Shown here: positions 8,335 to 16,499 of the stretch, one piece after another | Numbering within the stretch: the first letter of the stretch is position 1 | How the letters are laid out: each line of letters starts with the position of its first letter | Origin: Microbulbifer aggregans | GTDB taxonomy: Bacteria; Pseudomonadota; Gammaproteobacteria; Pseudomonadales; Cellvibrionaceae | Assembly (NCBI RefSeq): GCF_020524005.1 | Contig: NZ_JAIVKK010000005.1 | Coordinates: forward strand, 1 to 64,000 | Direction: 5' to 3' | Length of the DNA: 64,000 nucleotides | Notes under the pieces: model-generated | Databases searched by the model: none | Seen by the model: only the letters and a program-made list of their open reading frames with translations | What the model was told of the DNA's origin: nothing | Translations under genes and position numbers: made by a program

Positions 8335-8541
8335 AATGCGTAGTGATACCAGTGGAAAGACCCCAGAGTCCGACATAATCAATTAGTGGGTGTCCTTTTT
8401 ATTCTATCCATGCGTAGTGATACCAGTGGAAAGACCCCAGAGTCCGACATAATCAATTAGTGGGTGTCCTTTTTATTCAGTGATACCAGTGGAAAGACCC
8501 CAGAGTCCGACATAATCAATTAGTGGGTGTCCTTTTTATTC
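8273..8541 (+). repeat. Tandem array of four 62-bp units
   Basis: Units lie at 8273-8334 (diverged), 8343-8404, 8417-8478 and 8480-8541. The last three are almost identical, running from GTGATACCAGTGG through CCAGAGTCCGAC to GTGGGTGTCCTTTTTATTC. Spacers are 8, 12 and 1 bp. Each unit can form an imperfect hairpin (GGA-ACCC against GGGT-TCC) followed by TTTTT, so it might act as a weak terminator. From 8542 to 8690 I see no gene. Confidence 0.85.
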
Positions 8542-8690
8542 AATGAATTCATACGCCTAATGCTTTCTCGTATTCAATTTTTTGCGCATCATAAATCCTT
8601 GTTTTGCAGAAAAACCTGCCTCATCAATACTGCTACGGACACCGCTACTGAGTCAGAGAAAAAAAAGTATCCCGCCCAAAACCAAACAAT

Positions 8691-8722
8691 AAAAAACCCC
8701 CGGAGGCGAACCTGCGGGGGGC
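8691..8722 (-). terminator. Rho-independent terminator of the small peptide gene
   Basis: On the minus strand a CCCCC/GGGGG stem with an inner AGG-TTCG-CCT hairpin is followed by TTTTTT. It lies 51 bp after the stop of the 31-codon gene. Confidence 0.75.
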
Positions 8723-8773
8723 TTTTGAAGACCGATTCCGAAAGGCTCGCGCCCCCCGGTACTCGGGAGGCCG

Positions 8774-8869
8774 TTAGAACAGATTTTTCTCAACGCGAAC
8801 AAACCACGCCCGCATCCCCTGAGGGGCGGCGCAATCTATGTGGTTTGAAAGACTTGGTAATCTGGTCAC
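8774..8869 (-). CDS. Tiny gene: 31-residue peptide with its own promoter and terminator
   Basis: A GTG at 8869 is preceded by CAGGAGA at good spacing and opens a 31-codon frame ending in TAA (8774-8776). The peptide contains LPSLSNHIDCAAPQG and then RAWFVRVEKNLF, ending in phenylalanine. It has one cysteine (residue 13) and no signal peptide. A promoter-like pair (TTGCAA, 16 bp, TAAAAT) lies 25 bp upstream and a strong terminator lies 51 bp downstream, so a transcript of about 200 bases carrying only this frame is predicted. I do not recognise the peptide. It could be a free small protein, a leader peptide, or the coding part of a dual-function RNA. It is too short for composition to decide. 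Confidence 0.45.
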   Translation of the reverse strand: MTRLPSLSNHIDCAAPQGMRAWFVRVEKNLF

Positions 8870-8893
8870 GGTGTTCTCCTGAGTGATGAGGGA

Positions 8894-8921
8894 ATTTTAG
8901 GTCCCCGATTTAACTTTGCAA
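8894..8921 (-). promoter_or_regulatory. Sigma-70-like promoter of the small peptide gene
   Basis: Minus-strand TTGCAA (8916-8921) and TAAAAT (8894-8899) are separated by 16 bp. The predicted start is about 20 bases before the ribosome-binding site of the 31-codon gene. Confidence 0.45.
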
Positions 8922-9024
8922 CAGGCAGGACGTGGTTAAGTGCGCTGGTGGCAGCTAAAACACCCGCCACTGCCAACACAGCCTATAACCAATAAAATTT
9001 AAATAGCTATCAACTATGGGTATG

Positions 9025-10590
9025 TCAGTACAGATCCCGCCGGTACCGGCCGCTGTCCAGGAGGGACTCCAGCTCTGGACCGCCCAGCTGCTGCCGGAGT
9101 ATATGATCCACCCCTTCCCCCATACCGGAGCGGTTGCCACAGACATAAATGTCTGCACCGCGGGAGATAAAGCTGCGCAACTCCTCGCTCTGCCCGGCAA
9201 GGAAGTCCTGAACGTACCCGGGTTTTGCGGAATCAGCGCGGGAAAAAACACGATCACAGCGCGAAAGGATCCCCTGCTTTATCCAGGTATCCATTTCGTG
9301 GGCGAGTGGACGATCGGCTGAGCGGCCACGCTCACCAAATACCAGCCAGACGGGACCGACATTTCTCTGAGAGGCCTGTGCGGCTCTCTCCGCCAGTTGC
9401 GCGCGCAATCCGGCGAGACCACTGCCTGCGCCAATCAGCAATAGCGGGCGACTGTGGTCGGGAGTGTGGCAATTGCTGTTTTCACGTAAACGACCGCCAA
9501 AGAGTTCCCCTAGCTCACAGAACTCCGTCAACCAACCGGAACCTAGCCCCAGATTACCGCTGCCATCAGACTGTTGACGCACGATTAGCTTGAGGACTTT
9601 CTCAGCTTGGCTTGATGCCACGGAGTACTCCCGTATTGGCAATAGTGGAAACTCAGAAAAATCCCCGCATATCAGCTTTTCCCGATTGAAACCCCCACTC
9701 GGCAGCACGCGCTCACGCAGCCATGCTTGCAGGGTTTGGCCGCGGCCGCCAACAACAATCCACTCGTTGGCATCGAGCTGATGTTGCGCAAGCCAGTCAG
9801 CGACCACTGCACGAGGTAGACGCGGCTGCAGTTCAAATACATCACCCGCCCGCCACTTGGGCCAATCGCTCACTGCGCGCAGGGTCAATTCAAACAGTGG
9901 CGATCCGGGACTGTCGCGGTTCAGCAAAACACGCTCAGCCATTCGCCACCAAATGACCCGTTTCTCTGGTGCTCGCTCGCTGGTCGTGAAGGCTGGAGAT
10001 TTTGGCTGGCGGAACCACGCGGGCATCGCACTGGCAACGCCGCTGGTGTCACCACGGGCACTATCTACCTTATGTATTGGTTCCAGCGCTTTTGCACCCA
10101 GTTGCGCCATACCATCGAACATCAGCTGCCCGAAGGCACAAAAGCGCTCGTAGGTACTATCACCCAGAGCGACCACGGAGTAGGAAAGATGGGAAAGGTC
10201 CAGTGCGGCCGCACTTCCTCCGCTGACATTAGCTTTTGCCAGAAATGTTCTGGCAAATCGCTGACCGTTGTCCGGCGCTTCGCCTTCACCGTAGGTGGCA
10301 ACTACAAACAGCGCCTTACGCGCCGTTTGCAAGGTTTCTGAAGACACCTGACTGAGGGGCAACACGGTCACCGGCTCGGAAGCACCCAGGTGATCGGCAC
10401 TCTGGCGCGCCAGTGTCGCGGCGGTACCGCTCTGGCTGGCATACGCAATGAGTACACCACCTTCTACTGGCGGCTGCTGGGCGCGGGCGCTGTGTAATGT
10501 CCGGCGGTGTTGCACATACAGATATCCCACCCACAGGAGCCAGAGCAATGTACAACCAACGGCAAGCGCAATACGCTGATTCTCGGTCAC
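9025..10590 (-). CDS. Membrane-anchored flavodoxin/NADPH-flavin reductase (sulfite reductase flavoprotein-like)
   Basis: A 521-residue electron-transfer flavoprotein. One N-terminal membrane helix (about residues 8-26) is followed by a flavodoxin domain (LIAYASQSGTAATLA near 47; ATYGEGEAPDN near 98; ALGDSTYERFCAFG near 140). A FAD/NADPH reductase part follows, with REYSVAS as the FAD-binding motif and LIGAGSGLAGLRAQL as the pyridine-nucleotide site. Members of this family pass electrons from NADPH through FAD and FMN. It is the last gene of a four-gene operon with PepSY, DUF2271 and DUF4198 proteins behind a Fur-like site, so it probably supplies cytoplasmic electrons for reducing iron or iron-siderophore at the inner membrane. 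The physiological acceptor is inferred from context. Confidence 0.85.
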   Translation of the reverse strand: MTENQRIALAVGCTLLWLLWVGYLYVQHRRTLHSARAQQPPVEGGVLIAYASQSGTAATLARQSADHLGASEPVTVLPLSQVSSETLQTARKALFVVATYGEGEAPDNGQRFARTFLAKANVSGGSAAALDLSHLSYSVVALGDSTYERFCAFGQLMFDGMAQLGAKALEPIHKVDSARGDTSGVASAMPAWFRQPKSPAFTTSERAPEKRVIWWRMAERVLLNRDSPGSPLFELTLRAVSDWPKWRAGDVFELQPRLPRAVVADWLAQHQLDANEWIVVGGRGQTLQAWLRERVLPSGGFNREKLICGDFSEFPLLPIREYSVASSQAEKVLKLIVRQQSDGSGNLGLGSGWLTEFCELGELFGGRLRENSNCHTPDHSRPLLLIGAGSGLAGLRAQLAERAAQASQRNVGPVWLVFGERGRSADRPLAHEMDTWIKQGILSRCDRVFSRADSAKPGYVQDFLAGQSEELRSFISRGADIYVCGNRSGMGEGVDHILRQQLGGPELESLLDSGRYRRDLY

Positions 10591-10614
10591 TGAATGGCTC
10601 CCGCTACTGCCACC

Positions 10615-11445
10615 TTAAAGGGGCAGAACCTCAAAGGTCGCGGAATAAGAACCACGGCGAACGGTAGCGGGCGCCTTGGCTTTTTCGTCTTCGTATTCCG
10701 CTTCCATAAAGTACTGACCCGCGGCCGGCCAGGTTACATTAAACAGACCTTTTGCATCCGCCTTAGCCTTGATTTCATCCTGACTGTCGCGGTAACGGCT
10801 ACCACCGGGAATCAATACGACTTCCGCGCCTTGCGCAGGCTCGCCATCGATCAACAGCTTGAAGTTGGCCGCTTCACCGGCATAGAGGTCATTGGGATGG
10901 GTAACCGGTACCAGCTCCAGGCCAACACCTTTAGGTTTCAGTACGTCGTTGGTCGGCGCGCCGGCGGTAACAAAGGTTTCAATACGACGGGAGCTCTGGG
11001 TTACACGCAGGTCCTTGGCATCCTTCGGCACCGCGGTTTCAAACTCAGCGTCATTGGCCTGCTGACCACGACCCGGCCACATTTTGCGTTTGCCATCCGG
11101 GTCTTTCCAGAAAGCACGCAGACCGGAAGAAACAATACCAATTTTATAGGTACCCTCTTCCTTCAGTTGTACATCGAAGGTGGAGCGGTATTTGCCTTTG
11201 GATGCATTTTCCAGCGCAACTGTCTCACCATTTGGTGCGGTCGCGGTGACGGCGTCAACACCCATTGCCACATGATCTGGGAAGAAAATAGTGTTCGAGA
11301 CAGCCGCATCAAAGGTGACGTAGGGATTTTCACCGGACAGTACGGTGCTGCTCGGCAAAATCCACGCGCGGTGTGCTTCGGCCTGCATGGCAACGCCGCC
11401 GGCCATCAGGGCTGCGATCAATACGCCTGTGAAATTCTTTTTCAT
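10615..11445 (-). CDS. DUF4198 family periplasmic protein
   Basis: A 276-residue exported protein with a clear signal peptide (MKKNFTGVLIAALMAGG, then AEAHRAW, with cleavage after AEA). The mature part starts with HRAWILP, which is typical of DUF4198, a family related to NikM-type metal-uptake components. The C-terminal part has a beta-sandwich feel (GLFNVTWPAAGQYFMEAEYED). A 24-bp gap separates it from the flavoprotein gene downstream, and a DUF2271 gene lies upstream. DUF4198 and DUF2271 proteins often accompany PepSY membrane proteins in iron-regulated operons. The exact function is unknown; a metal-handling periplasmic role is likely. Confidence 0.85.
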   Translation of the reverse strand: MKKNFTGVLIAALMAGGVAMQAEAHRAWILPSSTVLSGENPYVTFDAAVSNTIFFPDHVAMGVDAVTATAPNGETVALENASKGKYRSTFDVQLKEEGTYKIGIVSSGLRAFWKDPDGKRKMWPGRGQQANDAEFETAVPKDAKDLRVTQSSRRIETFVTAGAPTNDVLKPKGVGLELVPVTHPNDLYAGEAANFKLLIDGEPAQGAEVVLIPGGSRYRDSQDEIKAKADAKGLFNVTWPAAGQYFMEAEYEDEKAKAPATVRRGSYSATFEVLPL

Positions 11446-11497
11446 GTGTATGTCCTTTTAAATCTAAATATATACAGGTCAGGTTTCGTTTCGAGAG

Positions 11498-12031
11498 TCA
11501 GGGCAAAAGTGCCACGCGCACGTTACCCAGCTCTTCACTGCCCTTGACCGACAATGGCAGGCTGGACTTTTCAAGAGGCCAGGTCAGGGGTATTTCCACC
11601 AGTTCGCGGCCACCGACTTCGCGGGCAGCCTCAACCCGCAGGCGGTATTTACCCGGAGCCAACTTGGCGAGATCGCTGCTTTCGATAGCTACTTCCAGTG
11701 CATGCTCACCGGGACCGTAGGTGGCAGAGGTAATACCGTCTACGGGAACGTCCAGAGAACGGCCGCCGCGACGCCACCACTGACGCAGATCTTTCAGCCA
11801 CTTTTCGCCTTCGTTGTTGCGCATTTCCACGTCGTACCACACTGCAATCTGGGTAGCGCTACGCGATTCATCTTCCAGCCACACGGCTACGTAGGGTTTG
11901 TGGTATTCCGCTACGTTCAGTCGCGGAATTTCAATACGTACCTGCAGGCTTTGCGCCTGTGCGCCCATAGCCAGAAACAAGGCTACAAGCGCGACGAGGC
12001 CGGTGAGACTTTTAAACAACTTTCTTTCCAT
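11498..12031 (-). CDS. DUF2271 family periplasmic protein
   Basis: A 177-residue exported protein. The ATG at 12031 is preferred over a longer frame from 12073 because it gives a signal peptide (MERKLFKSLTGLVALVALF, then GAQAQS) with GGGAT just upstream. The mature region contains RIEIPRLNVAEYHKPYVAVWLED and DLRQWWRRGGRS, both characteristic of DUF2271. It starts 20 bp after the PepSY gene stop and is followed by DUF4198. The function is not established. Co-occurrence with a flavin reductase and PepSY protein behind a Fur-like site points to iron assimilation. Confidence 0.85.
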   Translation of the reverse strand: MERKLFKSLTGLVALVALFLAMGAQAQSLQVRIEIPRLNVAEYHKPYVAVWLEDESRSATQIAVWYDVEMRNNEGEKWLKDLRQWWRRGGRSLDVPVDGITSATYGPGEHALEVAIESSDLAKLAPGKYRLRVEAAREVGGRELVEIPLTWPLEKSSLPLSVKGSEELGNVRVALLP

Positions 12032-12050
12032 GTTTATCCCAAAATTACAG

Positions 12051-12734
12051 TCAGTGAATGAAAACCAGTGCAATCATCAGGGGAATCAACACCCCCAGTG
12101 CAGTAATCGGCCAGGTTGAAACCCGCCGGGAAGACTGCTGCCAAAGCAGCCAGAACCCCGTCAAGCAGAACACCACGCAGGCGACTGCAAAAATATCCAG
12201 GTACCAGCGCCAGGCGGTGCCGGTATCTCTTCCTTTATGCAAATCGTTAAAGTATGCGATCCAGCCGCGGTCGGTACTTTCAAACACCATCTCGCCGCTC
12301 TCAATATCCAGTGAAAGCCAGGCATCGCCACCGGGGCGCGGCATAGCGAGGTAAAACTCTCCGCTGTCCCATTCAGCGGTGCGACCGCGGGGAATGTAGA
12401 TCTGGTACTCCGACGCCAGCCAGTTGTTCAAAGAGTCGGGAAAGGCTGCCCCTTGTCCGTCCTCCACGTTCAGTGCACTCAATTCCTGCAGCAGAGCTTC
12501 AGGTACCTGCCCTTCATGGCTGACGATTTTGGGGGTCGCGGGAATTTCTGCAGCGTGATTCAAGGTGATCCCGGTGACAGCAAACAGTAGCATTCCCACG
12601 AGACAGACAGCAGAACTGATCCAGTGCCACTGCCGCACCGACCCAAGAGAAATAGCCACTATGATTCCGCCCCCGAAACTGCTTACTTTTTGGTCGAGAC
12701 AATTTTTAATCGGCCCCCTGAGAACACCTGTCAT
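12051..12734 (-). CDS. PepSY-associated membrane protein
   Basis: A 227-residue membrane protein in the longest frame. The first helix is about residues 38-57 (SAVCLVGMLLFAVTGITLNH), a periplasmic PepSY-like domain follows, then two further helices near the C-terminus (WYLDIFAVACVVFCLTGFWLLW and ITALGVLIPLMIALVFIH). The motif DLHKGRDTGTAWRWYLD is the typical PepSY_TM signature. Family members usually begin near VRQWHW, so a GTG at 12659 (202 residues, GGGGG about ten bases upstream) is a likely true start. ATG 12734 is given because it is the only ATG and lies 40 bp from the Fur-like site. It heads the operon and probably conducts electrons or supports ferric reduction. Confidence 0.75.
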   Translation of the reverse strand: MTGVLRGPIKNCLDQKVSSFGGGIIVAISLGSVRQWHWISSAVCLVGMLLFAVTGITLNHAAEIPATPKIVSHEGQVPEALLQELSALNVEDGQGAAFPDSLNNWLASEYQIYIPRGRTAEWDSGEFYLAMPRPGGDAWLSLDIESGEMVFESTDRGWIAYFNDLHKGRDTGTAWRWYLDIFAVACVVFCLTGFWLLWQQSSRRVSTWPITALGVLIPLMIALVFIH

Positions 12735-12775
12735 ACCGGGCGCGTCGAGGGTTCTGCGAGAATGTATTGCAATCC

Positions 12776-12794
12776 TTTAATGATAATCGATCTC
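12776..12794 (-). promoter_or_regulatory. Fur box upstream of the PepSY operon
   Basis: The 19 bases contain AATGATAATC and match the Fur consensus at 14 of 19 positions by eye. The site is 41 bp upstream of the first ATG of the PepSY-DUF2271-DUF4198-flavoprotein operon. The antiporter gene on the other strand starts 203 bp away, so it is probably not the target. I see nothing else definite in 12795-12997. Confidence 0.6.
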
Positions 12795-12997
12795 ATTACC
12801 AACCGCAAAGCGTCACCGCTTCCAGAAGCGTAAAATTCTGTAAAGGTGGGATTCACGCGGGACTCGCGCTTTGGCTATATAACGGTATGTGAAGAGACAA
12901 GTACGGCAAGTTCCTGGCGGGAGGCCACTATACTGTTTAGAATCCGCGCCCTTTCGATCTAGCAACCCCACCCATCCCATCTGTCACAGCGGTATCA

Positions 12998-14374
12998 ATG
13001 ACACATCAACCCGTGGAGCAGGCGCCGGCCTCCCCAAGTACTTCATCTCCTGTACCATCAGCTCTCGCGCTGCTGCCACTACTTCTGTTCCTTGCACTGT
13101 TTGTCGGTGCAGGCTTGTGGTATCAGACTCAGAGTGTGGAAATGGCCTTCTACCAGGTATCCGCACCGGTCGCGATTCTGCCGGCCATTGCGCTGGCGAT
13201 CCTGATCGCCCACGGCTCCCTGAGCCGACGTATCGATACCTTTATCCAGGGTGTTGGCGACCCGACCATCATCACCATGGTGCTGATCTACCTGCTCGCC
13301 GGCGCCTTTGCCAGTGTGGCCAAGGCGGTGGGCGGTGTGGATGCCACGGTGAATTTCGGCTTGAGCGTTATTCCACCGACGCTAGTACTGCCCGGGCTGT
13401 TTCTGATCACTGCCTTCGTGGCGACTGCAATGGGCACTTCCATGGGCACCATCGCCGCCATTGCGCCCATCGCGGTCGGCCTCAGCGATGCAACGGAATT
13501 GCCGATACTGCTCACCATCGGCACGGTGGTGGGCGGGGCCATGTTCGGCGACAACCTGTCGATTATTTCCGACACCACGATCGCCGCCACCCGCACCCAG
13601 GGGGTAAAGATGCGGGATAAGTTCCGCATGAACCTGCTGATCGCCCTGCCCGCCGCGGTGGTCGCATTGATCTGGTTGTACTTCTCTGGAACAACCGCAC
13701 AAGTCACAGTACCGGGTGACTACGAATTGATCCGGGTGCTGCCCTATATAGTGGTGCTGGTACTGGCAGTCAGTGGCGTGAATGTACTGCTGGTACTGTT
13801 TATCGGGATTCTACTGGCGGGCGCCATTGGACTGGGACTGCAGCCGGGCTATTCCATCGCGGCTCTGTCTAAAGATATTTACGCGGGCTATACCGGCATG
13901 CAGGAAATTCTGATTCTGTCGCTGATGATCGGCGGACTCGGCGCCCTGATGCACGCCGGTGGTGGACTGGCCTGGCTGGGCCGACAGATCGACAAAATCA
14001 GCCAGCTTTGCAGCCGCGGCAAACCCGGGCGCAAAACCGGCGAGCTGGGCATCAGTACCGCCGTGGCACTGACTAACATCTGCACCGCCAATAATACCGT
14101 GGCTATTTTGTTGACCGGCCAGCTCGCCAAAGAGATGGCCAACCGCTACGGCGTGGATCCGCGTCGCAGCGCCAGCCTGCTGGATATTTATTCCTGCACA
14201 GTGCAGGGAATGTTACCGTATGGCGCACAGATACTACTGGCATCGTCTCTGGCAAAAGTCTCGCCGCTGGTATTGGCGGGCAGTATTCACTACTGCTGGC
14301 TGCTGGGGATCAGTGCGTTGATTTCCATTTTGACGGGTATATTTCAGAGCAAGCCGGCAACAGCCCCATCCTAA
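12998..14374 (+). CDS. Na+/H+ antiporter family protein (NhaC-like)
   Basis: A 458-residue inner-membrane transporter with about eleven to twelve hydrophobic helices. The sequence follows the NhaC-type family: PVAILPAIALAILIAHG, FVATAMGTSMGTIAAIAPIA, and GTVVGGAMFGDNLSIISDTTIAA, whose GDNLSIISDTT is the signature with polar residues in a broken helix. A second repeat has ALTNICTANNTVAILLTGQLA. Family members exchange sodium for protons or take up amino-acid-like solutes; the substrate cannot be told from sequence. The ATG at 12998 precedes a proline- and serine-rich cytoplasmic tail of about 25 residues. A LysR regulator begins four bases after its stop on the same strand, so the two are probably co-transcribed. 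Confidence 0.85.
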   Translation: MTHQPVEQAPASPSTSSPVPSALALLPLLLFLALFVGAGLWYQTQSVEMAFYQVSAPVAILPAIALAILIAHGSLSRRIDTFIQGVGDPTIITMVLIYLLAGAFASVAKAVGGVDATVNFGLSVIPPTLVLPGLFLITAFVATAMGTSMGTIAAIAPIAVGLSDATELPILLTIGTVVGGAMFGDNLSIISDTTIAATRTQGVKMRDKFRMNLLIALPAAVVALIWLYFSGTTAQVTVPGDYELIRVLPYIVVLVLAVSGVNVLLVLFIGILLAGAIGLGLQPGYSIAALSKDIYAGYTGMQEILILSLMIGGLGALMHAGGGLAWLGRQIDKISQLCSRGKPGRKTGELGISTAVALTNICTANNTVAILLTGQLAKEMANRYGVDPRRSASLLDIYSCTVQGMLPYGAQILLASSLAKVSPLVLAGSIHYCWLLGISALISILTGIFQSKPATAPS

Positions 14375-14378
14375 GCCA

Positions 14379-15287
14379 ATGAAAGACCTCAGACATCTCG
14401 ATCTCAATCTGCTGAAGGCGTTCGACGCACTGATGGACGAGCGCAACGTCACTCGCGCCGCGGAACGCCTTGCCGTCACCCAACCGGCAGTCAGTGGCAT
14501 GCTCACCCGTCTGCGGGAAAATTTTGACGATGCGCTGTTTGTGCGCGCCCAACGGGGGGTGGTCCCCACCCAACGGGCTCAGGAGCTGGCCGCTCCGATC
14601 AAGCAGATTCTGTTTGAAGTTAAAGCTTTGCTACAGCCGCAGGATTTTGATCCGGCCACAGCGCGGTTTACCGTGCAGATCGCGGCCACGGATTACGCTT
14701 TGCGCGCAGTGGTATTACCTCTGTTACCGGTTTTGCGGCAGCGGGCGCCAAATATCCGTGTTGCCGTACGCGCTCTGCAACAGGAGCAATTGGCCGCACA
14801 GTTCGAACGCGGTGAAGTAGATCTGGCGCTGCTCACGCCAGAGTCGGTTTCTGCAGACCTGCACAGCCGCCACCTGTTCGATGAGCGCTATATTTGTGTA
14901 TTCCGCAGTGGTCACCCGGACGCGCGCTGTAAGCAGATCAGCATGGAGCGATTCTGTGCACTGGATCACGCGCTGGTTTCTCTGGACGGAGATCCATTCC
15001 AGGGGGTCACCGACCGTACACTTTCAGAACTCGGCCACCGTCGCCATGTGGCGGTGTCACTGCCAAGTTTTCTCGCGCTACTGGAGTTACTACGTAACAG
15101 CGATTTGATTTCCCTACTACCCGAAAAGCTTTTGAAAAATGTGGAAGGGCTGACACAGGTCGAGCCACCGCTGACGGTCCCGGGTTTTACTAAAGTGGCG
15201 GCTTGGCACGAGCGTAGCCATCGCGACCCCGGCCAAGCCTGGGTACGACAGATTCTTTTTGACGAGTTCTGCGAAGTTCCAAAATAA
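14379..15287 (+). CDS. LysR-family transcriptional regulator
   Basis: A 302-residue regulator. The N-terminal winged helix-turn-helix covers residues 5-63 (LDLNLLKAFDALMDERNVTR, then AAERLAVTQPAVSGMLTRLR). The effector-binding domain (about 90-295) contains DLALLTPE and an extended RYICVFRSGHP segment. The N-terminal sequence is close to the NodD/NahR-like branch. It starts four bases after the antiporter stop. Most LysR genes are divergent from their targets, so this tandem layout suggests it either regulates its own operon or a distant gene. The inducer is unknown. Confidence 0.9.
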   Translation: MKDLRHLDLNLLKAFDALMDERNVTRAAERLAVTQPAVSGMLTRLRENFDDALFVRAQRGVVPTQRAQELAAPIKQILFEVKALLQPQDFDPATARFTVQIAATDYALRAVVLPLLPVLRQRAPNIRVAVRALQQEQLAAQFERGEVDLALLTPESVSADLHSRHLFDERYICVFRSGHPDARCKQISMERFCALDHALVSLDGDPFQGVTDRTLSELGHRRHVAVSLPSFLALLELLRNSDLISLLPEKLLKNVEGLTQVEPPLTVPGFTKVAAWHERSHRDPGQAWVRQILFDEFCEVPK

Positions 15288-15312
15288 AAAGCGGCCACTC
15301 GAAAGTGACCGC
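15281..15312 (-). terminator. Terminator after the Old Yellow Enzyme gene
   Basis: A stem GCGGTCACT / AGTGGCCGC with a TTCG loop (one mismatch), followed on the minus strand by TTTTTATTTT. It lies between the convergent LysR and Old Yellow Enzyme genes and ends the minus-strand run. Confidence 0.75.
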
Positions 15313-15340
15313 CAGAACCCTTTTCCTTCCCATGATGAGG

Positions 15341-16432
15341 TTATTGATAGCGCTCCAGCCAGTGCGCGTAAGACGCGGGCAACACCCAGGAGGGGCGCTC
15401 GATATCCAGCGCCAACGCCGCCTTGTAGCTCCAGTGGGGATCAGCCAGATGCGCGCGACCTACCATCACCAGGTCCAGCTGCTCATCCCGTACGGTTTTA
15501 TCCGCGAGGTGTGGTTCTCCCACCCCCCAAGCTGTCGCTACCGGCAATTCCGCTTCGCGGCGCACACGTTCAGCGATGGGCGCGAGGAACGCAGGCCCCC
15601 AGGGAATCTGTGCTTTGGGTGTGTTGAAACCAAGGCTCACACTGACAAGGTCGGTACCTCCCTCACGAAACCCTTTCACCAGATCGATGGATTCCATTAG
15701 GGTCTCTTCATCTCGGCCGTCGTATTCAATCACGCCAAAGCGGATCGTAAGCGGCAGATTCTCCGGCCAAACTTCACGCACCGCAGCCAGGGTTTCCAGC
15801 AAAAATCGGCCGCGCCCTTTGGCATCACCACCGTACTCATCGGTGCGCTGGTTTGCATGCACGGAGAAAAAGCTCTGCGCCAGATAACCGTGCGCAAAAT
15901 GTAATTCCAGCCACTCGAAACCAGCGTCGCGGGCGCGCTTGGCGGCGGCGACAAAGTCCGCTTTAACCCGTTGAATATCGTTCTGTGTCATTGCCTGTGG
16001 CACCCTTGGAAGATGCTCACCAAAAGCGACAGCCGAGGGACCGATGGGCTGCCAGCCGCGCGGATCTTCTGCGGCAATATGATCGTCACCTTCCCACGGA
16101 CGGTTGGCACTGGCTTTACGACCGGCGTGGGCAATCTGAATTCCCGGTACCGCACCACTGCTTTTGATAGCAGCGGCGATACGCTGCATGCCTTCTGCCT
16201 GCTCATCGTTCCACAATCCGGTACAAGCAGGGGTAATTCGCCCCTCTGGCGCCACTGCGGTGGCCTCCACAATCACCAGGCCAGCACCACCGCGAGCGAG
16301 CCCGGCATAGTGCACCTGGTGCCAGTCATTGGTAAAACCATCCTCGGCCTGATACTGACACATCGGGGGAATGGAGATGCGATTGCGCAATTCCACATCT
16401 TTCAGGCGATAGTTTGAAAACAGGTTCGGCAT
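15341..16432 (-). CDS. NADH:flavin oxidoreductase, Old Yellow Enzyme family (YqjM/XenA-like)
   Basis: A 363-residue FMN-dependent ene-reductase with a TIM-barrel fold that reduces activated C=C bonds using NAD(P)H. Visible landmarks are RISIPPMCQYQAEDG (the cysteine is the redox-tuning residue of the YqjM subclass), IQIAHAGRKAS, LHFAHGYLAQSFFS with NQRTDEYGG (barrel strand and FMN contacts), and MVGRAHLADPHW near the C-terminus (phosphate binding). Length is normal for the class. It is cytosolic. It is the last of a minus-strand series that includes an SRPBCC protein, an alpha/beta hydrolase and efflux genes, and a terminator follows it. The physiological substrate is unknown; a detoxifying role would fit the efflux neighbours. 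Confidence 0.93.
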   Translation of the reverse strand: MPNLFSNYRLKDVELRNRISIPPMCQYQAEDGFTNDWHQVHYAGLARGGAGLVIVEATAVAPEGRITPACTGLWNDEQAEGMQRIAAAIKSSGAVPGIQIAHAGRKASANRPWEGDDHIAAEDPRGWQPIGPSAVAFGEHLPRVPQAMTQNDIQRVKADFVAAAKRARDAGFEWLELHFAHGYLAQSFFSVHANQRTDEYGGDAKGRGRFLLETLAAVREVWPENLPLTIRFGVIEYDGRDEETLMESIDLVKGFREGGTDLVSVSLGFNTPKAQIPWGPAFLAPIAERVRREAELPVATAWGVGEPHLADKTVRDEQLDLVMVGRAHLADPHWSYKAALALDIERPSWVLPASYAHWLERYQ

Positions 16433-16499
16433 TTCGATAACTCCGTACTCGATCCTTATTTACTGGGATACAGCTGTTGGTAGTGGCACTTCGCTATAG

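Noticed and set aside
8273..8541. CRISPR array
   Set aside because: The units are 62 bp, with gaps of 8, 12 and 1 bp, and there are no spacer-sized unique segments or cas genes.
12889..13620. Plus-strand frame of 243 codons
   Set aside because: It overlaps the antiporter gene in another frame, and its His/Arg-rich text is a shadow of GC-rich codons.
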